From positions 1 to 64,000 of the forward strand of contig CAMCXO010000012.1 of the NCBI GenBank assembly GCA_945883565.1: a stretch of DNA of 64,000 bases, given 5' to 3'. The translations under genes were made by a program, and so were the position numbers. This DNA is from Chryseobacterium gleum. GTDB lineage: Bacteria; Bacteroidota; Bacteroidia; Flavobacteriales; Schleiferiaceae. Below the pieces are notes generated by a model. It did not search any database and was not told where the DNA came from. It saw only the letters and a program-made list of their open reading frames with translations. Positions 17,180 through 27,344 of the stretch are shown piece by piece; position 1 is the first letter of the stretch, and each line of letters begins with the position of its first letter.

Positions 17180-17623
17180 TCAAAGACGTTTTTCCTTAAA
17201 AAAAGCTTGCATTAAAGCAGTAGACTCGGTTTCTAAAACCCCACCAAGCACTTCAGTTTTTGGATGAAGTTCGAGATTCTTCCAAGATTGAAATCCGCGT
17301 TTTTTGTCGTAAGCACCAAAAACAACTCTATCTATTTGTGACCAAAACAATGCACCTGCGCACATTACACAAGGTTCTAAACTCACATAAAGGGTACAGC
17401 CTATTAAATATTTGCTTCCTAAATAATGAGCTGCTGCCGTAATAGCTTGCATTTCGGCATGGGCTGTAACATCTGTTAACAGTTGAGTTAAATTAAAAGC
17501 ACGGGCAATTATTCTGTTTTTCGCCACTATTACTGCTCCAACAGGCACTTCATCGGCGTCAAATGCCTTTTTTGCTTCGCGAATAGCTTCTCGCATAAAA
17601 TGCAAATCATGGTTTACTTCCAT
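17180..17623 (-). CDS. tadA: tRNA adenosine(34) deaminase
   Basis: A 147-residue cytidine-deaminase-fold enzyme that converts A34 to inosine in tRNA-Arg(ACG), an essential step in decoding. The zinc site is visible: HAEMQAI (His ligand and catalytic Glu) and PCVMCAGAL (two Cys ligands). Length and motifs fit TadA. It starts 38 bp from aspS, which is divergent, so the two share a small control region. Confidence 0.93.
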   Translation of the reverse strand: MEVNHDLHFMREAIREAKKAFDADEVPVGAVIVAKNRIIARAFNLTQLLTDVTAHAEMQAITAAAHYLGSKYLIGCTLYVSLEPCVMCAGALFWSQIDRVVFGAYDKKRGFQSWKNLELHPKTEVLGGVLETESTALMQAFFKEKRL

Positions 17624-17661
17624 TTTTGGCTGCGTACTTTCGCGCCAAGTTAAACAGCATT

Positions 17662-19425
17662 ATGGCTTACCGTACACACAACTGTGGTGAATTAACAATT
17701 GAGCATCTTGGTCAGAAAGTGGTTTTGGCTGGTTGGGTTCAAAGAGTTAGAGAATTAGGTGGGATGACTTTCTTAGATTTAAGAGACAGATATGGAATAA
17801 CCCAATTGGCCTTTAATGATGGTTGGGATGAGTTGCTTATGGCAAATGCGCGTAAGTTTGGTAGAGAAGATGTTATACAGGCTAAAGGCGTTGTAATTGA
17901 AAGAAGCAATAAAAACGCATTGCTTTCAACAGGTGAAATTGAAATCCAAGTACAGGAGCTTCATTTGCTCAATAAAGCGAAACTACCCCCATTTACTATT
18001 GAAGATGAAACTGATGGTGGCGATGAACTTCGTATGCAGTATCGCTATTTAGATATTAGAAGAAAGCCTGTTCGTGATAATTTATTGCTGCGCCATAAAG
18101 TAGGAATGGAAGTTAGATATTGGCTTAGCAACCATGGTTTTGTAGATGTAGAAACCCCATTTCTAATAAAATCAACACCCGAAGGCGCGCGCGATTTTGT
18201 GGTACCCTCTCGAATGAATCCTGGTGAGTTTTATGCTCTTCCTCAATCGCCTCAAACCTTTAAACAATTATTAATGGTGGCTGGGATGGATCGCTATTAC
18301 CAAATTGTTCGTTGTTTTAGGGATGAAGACTTGCGAGCTGATCGACAACCCGAATTTACACAAATTGATTGTGAGATGGCTTTTGTAGAACAGGAGGATA
18401 TATTAGAAACATTTGAGGGTCTATTTAAGCACATATTGAAGCAAATTAAAGGGCAAGAGTTCGGGAATTTCCCGCGAATGACCTATGAAGAAGCCATGAC
18501 ATTATATGGAAATGATAAACCAGATATTCGCTTTGGGATGACTTTTGTCGAATTAAGTGCCTTGGTTCGGAATAGAGGGTTTAAGGTTTTTGATGAGGCG
18601 GAATTAATAATTGGAATTAATGTAGAAGGTAAGGCTGATTTTTCGCGTAAAGAGTTAGATGCTCTTACCGATTTTATAAAGCGCCCTCAACTTGGAATGA
18701 GTGGTTTGATATGGGTGAAATATCAGTTAGATGGTGTTATTTCGTCTTCAGTAAACAAATTTTTTAACGAAGACTCACTTTTTGAATGGGCTAAAATGTT
18801 CAATGCAAAGCCTGGTGATTTAATGCTGATTTTAGCCGGCACTAAAGCCAAAACGCGCAAGGCTCTTAGTGAACTGCGATTACATCTTGGCAATAGTTTA
18901 GGGCTTCGTAAACCCGATGAATTTGCGCCACTTTGGGTGGTTGATTTCCCTTTGCTTGAGTGGGATGAAGATAGTCAACGTTGGCATGCTATGCATCATC
19001 CTTTTACAGCACCTAAGCCCGAAGATATGCATTGGCTCGAAAACGATCCGGCTAAAGTGAGAGCAAATGCCTACGACATGGTTCTAAATGGCAATGAAAT
19101 TGGAGGAGGTTCAATTAGAATTCACGATAGTTCACTACAAGAAAGAATGTTTAAAATTCTTGGGTTTTCGGCCGAAGAAGCAAAAAAACAGTTTGGATTC
19201 TTGATGACGGCATTCGAATTTGGCGCCCCACCACATGGAGGAATAGCTTTTGGTTTTGACCGTTTGGTTTCTATAATTGGAGGCCAAGAGAGCATACGAG
19301 ATTTTATTGCATTTCCTAAGAATAATTCAGGCCGGGACACTATGATAGATGCCCCGTCTGAATTGGAAGTTGATCAGCTAAAAGAATTGCAATTGAAGTC
19401 AGAATATTTTAACACAAAAAAATGA
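17662..19425 (+). CDS. aspS: aspartyl-tRNA synthetase
   Basis: A 587-residue class II synthetase that charges tRNA-Asp in the cytoplasm. It shows the N-terminal OB anticodon-binding domain (residues about 10-110), the class II core ([27 protein letters not shown] for motif 2) and the bacterial insertion domain, ending with the motif 3 region [16 protein letters not shown] chose ATG 17662 ([11 protein letters not shown]); an in-frame TTG at 17626 would add 12 residues. A near-match -7 box, TACTTTCG, lies at 17634-17641. Confidence 0.96.
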   Translation: MAYRTHNCGELTIEHLGQKVVLAGWVQRVRELGGMTFLDLRDRYGITQLAFNDGWDELLMANARKFGREDVIQAKGVVIERSNKNALLSTGEIEIQVQELHLLNKAKLPPFTIEDETDGGDELRMQYRYLDIRRKPVRDNLLLRHKVGMEVRYWLSNHGFVDVETPFLIKSTPEGARDFVVPSRMNPGEFYALPQSPQTFKQLLMVAGMDRYYQIVRCFRDEDLRADRQPEFTQIDCEMAFVEQEDILETFEGLFKHILKQIKGQEFGNFPRMTYEEAMTLYGNDKPDIRFGMTFVELSALVRNRGFKVFDEAELIIGINVEGKADFSRKELDALTDFIKRPQLGMSGLIWVKYQLDGVISSSVNKFFNEDSLFEWAKMFNAKPGDLMLILAGTKAKTRKALSELRLHLGNSLGLRKPDEFAPLWVVDFPLLEWDEDSQRWHAMHHPFTAPKPEDMHWLENDPAKVRANAYDMVLNGNEIGGGSIRIHDSSLQERMFKILGFSAEEAKKQFGFLMTAFEFGAPPHGGIAFGFDRLVSIIGGQESIRDFIAFPKNNSGRDTMIDAPSELEVDQLKELQLKSEYFNTKK

Positions 19426-19453
19426 TAATCAAATAATTGCTGTAATATTTTTA

Positions 19454-19487
19454 GCTGGAAAATCACAAAATTTTATCAGCCTTTTTT
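19454..19487 (+). terminator. intrinsic terminator after aspS
   Basis: GCTGGAAAAT (19454-19463) pairs with ATTTTATCAGC (19470-19480) with one bulged base and one G-T pair, followed by TTTTTT at 19482-19487. Confidence 0.7.
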
Positions 19488-19576
19488 GTGGCAATTTTCA
19501 GTATCTTGCTGCGGCTTTAAAAACCACATAAATTAAACTTCTTGTTCTTAGTAAAAGGAACGAAAAGAACTCTAAT

Positions 19577-20992
19577 ATGGCATACTACATCAATTTACTC
19601 ACCCCAGAAACTTACGAAGCAATGTCGAAAACGGCTTTGAAAGTAGCTGGCTTCCGCGAACGCCAAAGGCCTATTGCGGAAGAAATAAATCCTGGTGATG
19701 TGCTTGTGTGTTATGTGCTAAAAACATCAAAGCTTGTAGGCATAATGCGTGTTAATAGTCAGGTATACAAAGATGATAAACCGCTATTTGCCGAGGGAAT
19801 TGATCCATATACTGCCCGCTTAGATGTCGAAACAACCGTTTGGTTAGACTTAAAAGAAGCTGTTGCCGATGATGACGATATGGTTTGGAATCACTTAAGT
19901 TTTACCAAATCGATACCGAAAAGTAGTTTAATTTGGACAGGAATGTTTAGAGGCAGTCTCCGCAAACTTGAAGTGGCTGATGGGAAACACCTCGAATGGG
20001 TATTGCAAGAACGAAAAGCTGGTGTTCCAACTAATTTAATGAAATTAGGTCAAAGCCATTTCAACTCAAAGGAATTGAGCACGACTTCAAGCCATGAATC
20101 TGAATCTTTAATTTCGTCCGCCAATGCTAATGGGACAGATGTGCTAGACTCAGAAAACTCAGATTATGGCCAATCTACCAATCAAGAAACTCAACATCTT
20201 ATAAGCGTTGAGTCAGATTTAGAGTCTAAATATCAACAAACAGCGGATATGAATTATTCTGATACAAAAACCCCTGCATCATCAAACGAAAACCGCCCTT
20301 ACTGGGAAGGAAGAAGTGATTACAAAGAAGAAGGTTTAGGTTTTATTCCTATGTCGAGGCATTCGTCAGGTAAAAAAGAGAATCAAATGCAGTCCGAAAC
20401 CAACTCAACCATGCACATAACGGTACCAGCCAACGATGCCGGAAAAAGCCACATTGAAGAAGACACTAAAAATATTGCGCGAATTCAAGCTTTATTAGCT
20501 AGAATTGGAGAGAGAATGAATTTTAAAATATGGATTCCAATGGAGTATAGAAGTCAAGTGCTTCAATATTGGAACCCAACAGGCAATAGCTTGCTGAATA
20601 ATTTACCTCTTAATCTCGATTATTTAACGTTGCGTACTGTTGAAAACATTGATTTGCTATGGGTTCGTGATCGAAATATTGCACGCGCATTTGAGATTGA
20701 GGATCCTGGTTTTTTTTACAAAGGGGTTATGCGCCTCGCAGATTTGGTTACCCTGCAGTCAGGCATGGTGCTCAATGGATATATAGTTGGACCAGAGAAG
20801 CTCCAGAATGCGGTACTCGGTCAGATTACTCGGCCAATTTTTAGTTTGATGTCGAATAGCTCCCTCGCCAATTCGGTGAGCTTCTTATCCAATGAATCAG
20901 TTGAAGAATTGAGTAAACAAAAGCACCTCGAGTACATGAATGATCTGGTTTTAGATGAATATTCTATTCACGCACCGACGGTTGCACATTAA
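19577..20992 (+). CDS. EVE-domain fusion protein, possible nuclease C-terminus
   Basis: A 471-residue protein in three parts. Residues 1-150 look like an EVE (PUA-like) domain: INLLTPETYEA, GFRERQRPIAEEINPGDVLVCY and VETTVWLDL. EVE domains are thought to recognise modified bases in DNA or RNA. Residues about 155-285 are a Ser/Asn/Glu-rich linker. Residues about 290-471 form a separate domain with IDLLWVRDRNIARAFEIED (358-376) and RLADL (386-390), a pattern I associate with predicted PD-(D/E)XK-like domains, although the usual ExK appears as ExE here. It has its own upstream gap after the aspS terminator. Function is inferred, not shown. Confidence 0.6.
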   Translation: MAYYINLLTPETYEAMSKTALKVAGFRERQRPIAEEINPGDVLVCYVLKTSKLVGIMRVNSQVYKDDKPLFAEGIDPYTARLDVETTVWLDLKEAVADDDDMVWNHLSFTKSIPKSSLIWTGMFRGSLRKLEVADGKHLEWVLQERKAGVPTNLMKLGQSHFNSKELSTTSSHESESLISSANANGTDVLDSENSDYGQSTNQETQHLISVESDLESKYQQTADMNYSDTKTPASSNENRPYWEGRSDYKEEGLGFIPMSRHSSGKKENQMQSETNSTMHITVPANDAGKSHIEEDTKNIARIQALLARIGERMNFKIWIPMEYRSQVLQYWNPTGNSLLNNLPLNLDYLTLRTVENIDLLWVRDRNIARAFEIEDPGFFYKGVMRLADLVTLQSGMVLNGYIVGPEKLQNAVLGQITRPIFSLMSNSSLANSVSFLSNESVEELSKQKHLEYMNDLVLDEYSIHAPTVAH

Positions 20993-20993
20993 A

Positions 20994-21001
20994 TATTTTT
21001 G
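20994..21001 (+). promoter_or_regulatory. -7 box TATTTTTG of the ClC gene
   Basis: TATTTTTG starts one base after the stop of the EVE gene and ends 18 bp before ATG 21020. It overlaps an in-frame TTG at 20999, which argues against that codon as the start. Confidence 0.55.
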
Positions 21002-21019
21002 CTCTGTAAGGGCAAACAA

Positions 21020-22801
21020 ATGCTTAGGATTTTTAATAAGTGGTTAGGTAAGTTTTTAATTTGGCGCGTGAGGAATATATCTCAGCGCCAATTTATTTTA
21101 ATGCTATCAGTTTTGGTAGGGCTAATAAGTGGTACTGTGGCAGTATTACTCAAGAATACTGTTCATTTCGTACAAAGTCTTTTCGATACACCTTGGCTTA
21201 GTGCTTATCATCAAGTTTTCTATTTTATTTTCCCGCTAATAGGCATTTTCCTTACTGTTATAGTTGTGAAATTTGTTATTAAGCGACCGGTTGGCGAAGG
21301 TATTCCCGGGACCCTTTATGCCATTTCCAAGCAAAATGGACTAATACCCGCTTTTAAAATGTATGCGGCTATTTTGACTTCTAGTATCACAGTAGGTTTT
21401 GGGGGTTCAGTTGGATTGGAGGGCCCTACGGTAAGTACAGGTTCTGCCATCGGCTCGAACTTGGCTAGGTTAATGCACCTAAATTATAAATCACGTATTT
21501 TACTAATAAGTTGTGCCGTTTCCGGTGCTGTTAGCAGCATAATGCAAACACCAATTGCCGCTGTTGTGTTTGCAATTGAGATTTTAAGCCTCGATTTAAC
21601 CTTAAGTTCATTAGTACCCTTGTTACTTAGTTCAGCAAGCGGTGCAGTTATGAGTATATTTTTTCTTGGTGAAGGCCATTTATTTCCGGTTCAATTGAAA
21701 GAAGGATTTTCGGTTTCTCACTTGCCGTTTTATGCCTTGTTAGCTGCTTTGGCAGCAGGTTTCTCCATTTATTTCAATAAGGTTTATTTCGGCATATTGG
21801 CTGGATTGCATCAAATTCGAAACGAGTATTTACGCTTATTGGGCGGGGGACTGATTTTAGGTAGCCTTATTTTTTTAGTTCCGCCATTATATGGAGAGGG
21901 TTACGAAATAATAAACCACCTGCTTAATGGGAAAGCAGAAGAGGTAATTAGCGAAAGTCCATTCAAACAAATGGTTTCTCATGAACTGCTTATTTTACTT
22001 TTGGTTTTAGGCCTCGTATTGTTTAAAGTTTTTGCAACGTCTTTAACCATACATTCTGGAGGAGTAGGGGGTATTTTTGCCCCTGCTTTGTTTATGGGAA
22101 GTGCTCTGGGTTATACTCTTGCTAGATTCGTCAACTATTTTAAAATTGATGTATTACCAGAAACCCATTTTGCTTTGGTTGGGATGGCGGCACTACTGGC
22201 TGGGGTATTGCATGCTCCTTTAACTGCGGTTTTTTTAATTGCCGAAATTAGCGGAGGTTATGCTTTGTTCTTACCACTTATGCTGGTAAGTGCTTTATCA
22301 TTTGCCCTTGTTAAGGCTTTTGTACCACATTCGGTTTATGCGGTGCAGTTGGCTCGCAAGGGTGAACTTATTACGCACGATAAAGACCAAGCTGTTCTTA
22401 CACTTATGAAACTAGAAAGTGTTATAGAACATAATTTTGCTGAAGTTAGGCCTGATCAAAATTTAGGCGAATTGGTGGATGTTGTCGCCAAAAGCAGCCG
22501 CAACATTTTCCCGGTTTTAGACGAGGACCAAATGCTTGTTGGTATTTTGACCTTAGATGATTTTCGGCACATTATGTTTCAACAGAATTTGTATGAAAAC
22601 ACCTTTGTCCGCGATTTGATGTCAAGCGCGCCAGCAATAATTGACACCGAAGAAAGAATGGAATTGGTTATTAAAAAGTTTCAAGATACAGGTGCTTGGA
22701 ACCTGCCCGTGGTTAAAAACAACAAGTATGAGGGCTTTGTAAGTAAAAGTAAACTTTTTAATGTTTATAGACGTAAATTGATTGAATTTACAGGCGAGTA
22801 A
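21020..22801 (+). CDS. ClC-family chloride channel/transporter with CBS pair
   Basis: A 593-residue inner-membrane protein with the ClC fold (residues about 20-440) and two C-terminal CBS domains (about 455-590), which usually bind adenine nucleotides. ClC motifs seen: GEGIP in place of the common GSGIP, the gating glutamate in GSVGLEGPTV, and GGIFAP. The proton glutamate position after FAIE is Ile (FAIEIL), so it may be a channel rather than a proton-coupled exchanger. I chose ATG 21020 (MLRIFNKW). Confidence 0.9.
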   Translation: MLRIFNKWLGKFLIWRVRNISQRQFILMLSVLVGLISGTVAVLLKNTVHFVQSLFDTPWLSAYHQVFYFIFPLIGIFLTVIVVKFVIKRPVGEGIPGTLYAISKQNGLIPAFKMYAAILTSSITVGFGGSVGLEGPTVSTGSAIGSNLARLMHLNYKSRILLISCAVSGAVSSIMQTPIAAVVFAIEILSLDLTLSSLVPLLLSSASGAVMSIFFLGEGHLFPVQLKEGFSVSHLPFYALLAALAAGFSIYFNKVYFGILAGLHQIRNEYLRLLGGGLILGSLIFLVPPLYGEGYEIINHLLNGKAEEVISESPFKQMVSHELLILLLVLGLVLFKVFATSLTIHSGGVGGIFAPALFMGSALGYTLARFVNYFKIDVLPETHFALVGMAALLAGVLHAPLTAVFLIAEISGGYALFLPLMLVSALSFALVKAFVPHSVYAVQLARKGELITHDKDQAVLTLMKLESVIEHNFAEVRPDQNLGELVDVVAKSSRNIFPVLDEDQMLVGILTLDDFRHIMFQQNLYENTFVRDLMSSAPAIIDTEERMELVIKKFQDTGAWNLPVVKNNKYEGFVSKSKLFNVYRRKLIEFTGE

Positions 22802-22807
22802 ACTGCG

Positions 22808-23875
22808 TTAGATTTTTAAAGTTTGAATCAGGCTATTCTTGTTTGCTAATTGTCCACAAGCCGCATCTATATCTATTCCTCGGCTTTTTCTTATTTTAAC
22901 TACAGTACCATCATCTTCCAAAATTGAACGATACCGCTCTACTACCTCGTTATCAGCCTGTATAAAGCGTTCATCACCTATGGAATTGTATTGAATCAAA
23001 TTGACTTTGCTAGGCACTTTTCTACAATACAATTTAAGAGCTTGAATATCTTCTTCTTGATCGTTAAAGCCCTTCCAAACTACATACTCAAACGTTACTT
23101 GGCTTTTGGTTTTTTCGTACCAATACCTAAGCGATTCCATTAGCAATTCTAAGGGATTGCTAATATTAATTGGCATAATGGAGCTTCTTTTGGAATTGAC
23201 AGCCGAATGCAAGCTAAGTGCCAGTTTAAATTTCGGTTGTTCATCGGCAAGTTTAGCAATCATCTTGGCAATTCCAGAAGTTGAAATGGTGATTCGACGG
23301 GCTGCCATACCTAAACCGGCATCTTTTTGTGTAATTTTTTCTACCGCTTCAATTACCGACTGATAATTCAATAGAGGCTCGCCCATTCCCATGAAAACAA
23401 TATTACTTAGGGGCCTTCCAAAAAGTGTCTGCGCTTGTTTATCTATTAGTACAACCTGATCAAAAATTTCATCCGCTTTAAGATTTCGCATTCGCTTTAA
23501 GCGGGCAGTTGCGCAAAAATGACAATCTAAACTGCAACCCACCTGACTTGAAACGCAAGCTGTTATTCTTTTGGAGGTTGGAATAAGAACACTTTCAACG
23601 ACTTGTCCATCATAGAGTTTAACTGCATTTTTAATGGTACCATCTGAGCTTTTTTGAAACTCATATATTTGACCATGTCGAATTTCAAAGTGCAAATGGA
23701 GTGCTTGGCGAAGAGAAATGGGCAAGTTGGTCATCTCATTAAAGCCATGCGCTCCTTTTTGCCAAAGCCATTCTTTTATTTGATTTAATCTAAAATTCGG
23801 TTGCTGCAGGGAAGCAAGAAATTCATCTAGCTCACTTTCTGGAATATTTCGTATGTCTCTCTTTTGCTCTTCCAT
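22808..23875 (-). CDS. rlmN: dual-specificity RNA methyltransferase RlmN
   Basis: A 355-residue radical SAM enzyme that makes 2-methyladenosine at A2503 of 23S rRNA and at A37 of some tRNAs. The cluster motif is CSLDCHFC. GMGEPLLNY and a C-terminal Cys (near RGIDIDAACGQL), the methyl-carrying residue of the family, are also present. It lies six bases downstream of the desaturase gene and is probably co-transcribed with it. The 3' end faces the ClC gene with six bases between. Confidence 0.96.
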   Translation of the reverse strand: MEEQKRDIRNIPESELDEFLASLQQPNFRLNQIKEWLWQKGAHGFNEMTNLPISLRQALHLHFEIRHGQIYEFQKSSDGTIKNAVKLYDGQVVESVLIPTSKRITACVSSQVGCSLDCHFCATARLKRMRNLKADEIFDQVVLIDKQAQTLFGRPLSNIVFMGMGEPLLNYQSVIEAVEKITQKDAGLGMAARRITISTSGIAKMIAKLADEQPKFKLALSLHSAVNSKRSSIMPINISNPLELLMESLRYWYEKTKSQVTFEYVVWKGFNDQEEDIQALKLYCRKVPSKVNLIQYNSIGDERFIQADNEVVERYRSILEDDGTVVKIRKSRGIDIDAACGQLANKNSLIQTLKI

Positions 23876-23881
23876 ATTGGC

Positions 23882-24964
23882 TTAAGCCACATGACCGAGT
23901 TGCTTTAAAGTACGAAAATGATCAATCAATGCTTCAAGAAAATGTTCTTTCTCATTATATGGAACTCCGAATTCTAGAGCAGATTGCTTTACCAGAGGGG
24001 CAATTTTCGGATAGTGGGCATGACTTATATTTGGGAATAGATGATGCTCAATTTGATAATTTAATCCGCCTGTATACCAGGTCACAAACGCGCTTTTTCT
24101 TGAAAAATTACAGGTGGTTCTCATCTGGTGTTCCATCCACACTGCTTCTACTTGTTTACCTTCCCATGACGGTTGATCGGTACTGCTTACAATATGCGCC
24201 AATTGAAAGACCAATGAAAGTACTTGCCCAGCAATGACATGCATTAAAATCCACCCAAGAACAATCCACCATGACGCATAAGGTGCATATACTAGAGGAA
24301 GCACTAAGAAAATACCAAAATATATGGTTTTACCTAGGATTAACGACAGCCAGGCCGAACGCTCATTGGTTTTAAAACGTTTTAAAAGTCCAGTTTTGCC
24401 ATAACGGTACATTTGGGTAAAATCTTTGGTAAGTGCCCAATTTAATGTGAGTAAGCTATAGAAAAATGGTGCATACCAATGTTGGTGTTTGTGCATGGGC
24501 CTGAGTGGATCTTCTCTGTGCAATCTGATTAGGCCTCTAACCTCAACATCTTCATCAAGGCCAGCTAAATTGGTATATTGATGGTGTAAAAAATTGTGTT
24601 GGACTTTCCATGTAAGAGGGTGTCCACAGAGCAAATAGATGCTTCCGCCAAAAAATTTATTAACCCACGATTTCTGGCTCCAGCTCCCATGAATGGCATC
24701 GTGCATTACGTTCATACCAATTCCTGCCATGGCAAGACCCATAAGGGCCCATATCGAAAAAAATAAAATCCAGTTAAGACCGGAAATAAAAAGCAACCCG
24801 AATGGAACAAAATATAATGTAAACAAAACCAAGGCTTTCCACTTTAATTGTGGGTTGGCATTTGGTGTTACGTTGACATTTTGAAAGTAATCTTCGATTC
24901 GCTGATGTAGCGCCTTTTGAAACCCAGCAGGATCGCGGCGCAAGAAAGAGGGGAATTCACGCAT
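23882..24964 (-). CDS. membrane fatty acid (acyl-CoA/lipid) desaturase
   Basis: A 360-residue integral membrane di-iron desaturase. All three histidine boxes are visible: HDAIHG, HNFLHHQ and QIEHHLFP. The Gln at the start of the third box is typical of the delta-5/delta-6 type, but no cytochrome b5 domain is attached. It introduces double bases into lipid acyl chains, probably to adjust membrane fluidity. Four membrane helices fall around residues 45-85 and 190-250. Confidence 0.9.
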   Translation of the reverse strand: MREFPSFLRRDPAGFQKALHQRIEDYFQNVNVTPNANPQLKWKALVLFTLYFVPFGLLFISGLNWILFFSIWALMGLAMAGIGMNVMHDAIHGSWSQKSWVNKFFGGSIYLLCGHPLTWKVQHNFLHHQYTNLAGLDEDVEVRGLIRLHREDPLRPMHKHQHWYAPFFYSLLTLNWALTKDFTQMYRYGKTGLLKRFKTNERSAWLSLILGKTIYFGIFLVLPLVYAPYASWWIVLGWILMHVIAGQVLSLVFQLAHIVSSTDQPSWEGKQVEAVWMEHQMRTTCNFSRKSAFVTWYTGGLNYQIEHHLFPNISHAHYPKIAPLVKQSALEFGVPYNEKEHFLEALIDHFRTLKQLGHVA

Positions 24965-24972
24965 ATACTATG

Positions 24973-24980
24973 CAAAGTTA
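24973..24980 (-). promoter_or_regulatory. -7 box TAACTTTG of the desaturase gene
   Basis: The minus strand reads TAACTTTG, an exact TAnnTTTG match, eight bases before the ATG at 24964. Confidence 0.6.
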
Positions 24981-25020
24981 GCACTAAGAATGCCTTAGTT
25001 TTGAGGTCAAATATTTTTTA

Positions 25021-26664
25021 ATGAACAATTATTCTTCCCCCATAAGAACAAAGGCATGGAAACAGCTTGTCGCATTATCTCAAAAGATGGATTTAAAGAG
25101 CTGGAAATCGATAACTTTAAATGAGAACCGAGCCTTGCAATTTCAAGTCGAAATGCCCGATTTCGTTTTGAACTACGCTCGAAATCCTATTAATATGGAG
25201 ATTATGCAAGCTTTAGAGAATTTGTTTGACGAGACTGGAGTGAAAGAGGGGCGAAATCAAATGTTTTCTGGGGCCTTTATAAATGAAACAGAAAATAGAG
25301 CTGTGCTTCATACCGCCCTTCGAAACCCATTAAGAAAAGGACTTGAAGTTGCTGGTATTGATGTTTTACAACAAATTCACAGCGTATTAGACAGAATGGA
25401 GCGCTTTTCTAATGAAATTATTAGTGGATTGCATTTGGGTTTCGATGGGCGATCAATTTCAGATATTATAAACATAGGTATTGGAGGTTCGGATTTGGGC
25501 CCCTATATGGTATATGAAGCCCTTTATGCATATCGCAAACGGGGTCTAAAGGCCCATTTCGTTTCAAACGTTGACGCAGCTCATTTAGGTCGTGTATTAA
25601 TGGACTTGAACCCGGCAACCACTTTGTTTATCATTGCCTCTAAAACATTTACTACACAAGAAACTATGGCCAATGCCAAGTCGGCAAGAAAATGGTTTTT
25701 GACGCATGGTGGGAGTGAATCGGATATAGCAAAGCATTTTGTTGCATTGTCTACCAATATTTCGGCTGCGCGTGAATTTGGAATAGAAGAAGAGAATATT
25801 TTTGGATTTTGGGACTGGGTAGGAGGTCGTTATAGTTTATGGTCGGCTATAGGTTTGTCCGTTTGCTGTACTTTGGGTTTCGATGTGTTTAAGGAGTTAC
25901 TTGCTGGAGGGCATGAAATGGATAACCACTTTTTATCAGAGCCGTTTCAACAAAATATGCCTATGATTTTGGCAGCTTTGGGAATTTGGAACTCGAATTT
26001 CTTAGGATATACATCACATGCAATACTGCCTTACGATCAAAACCTGCACCGTTTACCGGCTTTTTTACAGCAAGCGGATATGGAAAGCAACGGCAAATCG
26101 GTTGACCGAAATGGTTGTAAAGTAGAATATTCAACCGGCCCAATAATTTGGGGTGAACCTGGAACGAATGGGCAACATGCTTTTTATCAACTTATCCACC
26201 AAGGCACTCATATTATTCCATGCGATTTCTTAGCTTCAGCAAAAACGCACTACCAATTAGATAACCAACACGAACTCTTGTTATCTAATTTTTTAGCTCA
26301 GCCACAGGCATTAATGAATGGACTTGCAGAACTGGATGTTTTGGAGAACTTGAAGAAAGAAGACTTAAGTGAGGAAAGAATTCAGAAACTGCTCCCATTC
26401 AGGGTTTTTGAAGGCAATAGACCATCAAATATATTGTTTTATAAGCTGTTGACGCCGCAACAATTGGGTAGGTTAATTGCCATGTACGAACATAAGATAT
26501 TTGTTCAAGGGTGGGTGTGGAACATTTTTAGCTTCGATCAATGGGGTGTGGAGCTTGGAAAGAAAATTGCAAATCAAGTTTTAAAAGGCTTAAACAACCA
26601 TACACAAATTGGTATTGATCCGATAAGTTCACAAATAATTTCTTTGTATCGGAAATGGAAGTAA
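25021..26664 (+). CDS. pgi: glucose-6-phosphate isomerase
   Basis: A 547-residue enzyme that interconverts glucose 6-phosphate and fructose 6-phosphate in glycolysis and gluconeogenesis. Hallmarks include GIGGSDLGP, SKTFTTQETMANAKSAR, the signature FGFWDWVGGRYSLWSAIGLS and, near the C-terminus, WGVELGKKIA. Length is normal for the family. It stands alone on the plus strand and is divergent from the desaturase with 56 bp between. Confidence 0.97.
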   Translation: MNNYSSPIRTKAWKQLVALSQKMDLKSWKSITLNENRALQFQVEMPDFVLNYARNPINMEIMQALENLFDETGVKEGRNQMFSGAFINETENRAVLHTALRNPLRKGLEVAGIDVLQQIHSVLDRMERFSNEIISGLHLGFDGRSISDIINIGIGGSDLGPYMVYEALYAYRKRGLKAHFVSNVDAAHLGRVLMDLNPATTLFIIASKTFTTQETMANAKSARKWFLTHGGSESDIAKHFVALSTNISAAREFGIEEENIFGFWDWVGGRYSLWSAIGLSVCCTLGFDVFKELLAGGHEMDNHFLSEPFQQNMPMILAALGIWNSNFLGYTSHAILPYDQNLHRLPAFLQQADMESNGKSVDRNGCKVEYSTGPIIWGEPGTNGQHAFYQLIHQGTHIIPCDFLASAKTHYQLDNQHELLLSNFLAQPQALMNGLAELDVLENLKKEDLSEERIQKLLPFRVFEGNRPSNILFYKLLTPQQLGRLIAMYEHKIFVQGWVWNIFSFDQWGVELGKKIANQVLKGLNNHTQIGIDPISSQIISLYRKWK

Positions 26665-26723
26665 ATAGTATCAAAGCTAAAATTTCCCTTGAAAAGGTTA
26701 GTGCTTGCAGAACTAGGGCGTAT

Positions 26724-26731
26724 TAACTTTG
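26724..26731 (+). promoter_or_regulatory. -7 box TAACTTTG before the 26808 gene
   Basis: TAACTTTG matches TAnnTTTG, with a TTG at 26705-26707 (16 bp upstream). It leaves a leader of about 75 bases to ATG 26808. The region 26665-26807 shows nothing else. Confidence 0.5.
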
Positions 26732-26807
26732 CAAAGTTCAAAAAAGGGAAGTTTAATTTTTATTTTAGTACAAGAATTGACTTCCATATTGGATAAAAAC
26801 TGAATTG

Positions 26808-27323
26808 ATGAAAGAAGAACAAAGGTTTGTCACCGTAGACAATCGCAAAACATTTTCTGTTTTGAGATGGGTAGTGGTGATTTTGTTCGTATTTATTGCT
26901 GCCGATTTTCTACTTAGTCGTCTAAATGGTTCGATTGCAGATATGTTCGGTAATCATTATTTAGCTATTACATCAGGCGTTATTTTATTGTTGCTTGCAA
27001 GTGTTCGTATAAATTATTTCCATTACGATGATAGTTACGAAATTCTCCATATTAAATCGAAATCTCTTTTCGAATTAGGAAATGGTTTTAATGGAAACAA
27101 ACGATACGACTTCCCAAAACGAAAGGTAGTTGATTTTGAGATTAGAGAGCGTTGGGTATATAGAACTTTAATTTTACACCTCGAAAACTACGCTTCAGAA
27201 ACAAAAAAGATAAGAAGCGTTGACATGACATTTATTCCGAAGGAAGAAGTTGTTAAAATAAATGCAAGTTTAAAGAAAATAACAACAAAAAATAAAAATT
27301 TGGGAAACGCGCAGCTTGGTTAA
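26808..27323 (+). CDS. hypothetical membrane protein
   Basis: A 171-residue protein of unknown function. Two membrane helices (about residues 15-37 and 50-68) are followed by a soluble domain of about 100 residues with alternating beta-strand pattern (for example FHYDDSYEILHIKSKSLFEL), which could be PH-like; that is a guess. A TTG precedes the ATG by one codon; I use ATG 26808. It is followed closely by a second small membrane protein and hflX, so the three may be one operon. Confidence 0.65.
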   Translation: MKEEQRFVTVDNRKTFSVLRWVVVILFVFIAADFLLSRLNGSIADMFGNHYLAITSGVILLLLASVRINYFHYDDSYEILHIKSKSLFELGNGFNGNKRYDFPKRKVVDFEIRERWVYRTLILHLENYASETKKIRSVDMTFIPKEEVVKINASLKKITTKNKNLGNAQLG

Positions 27324-27344
27324 ATTGCGGGTTAAAATTTGTTT

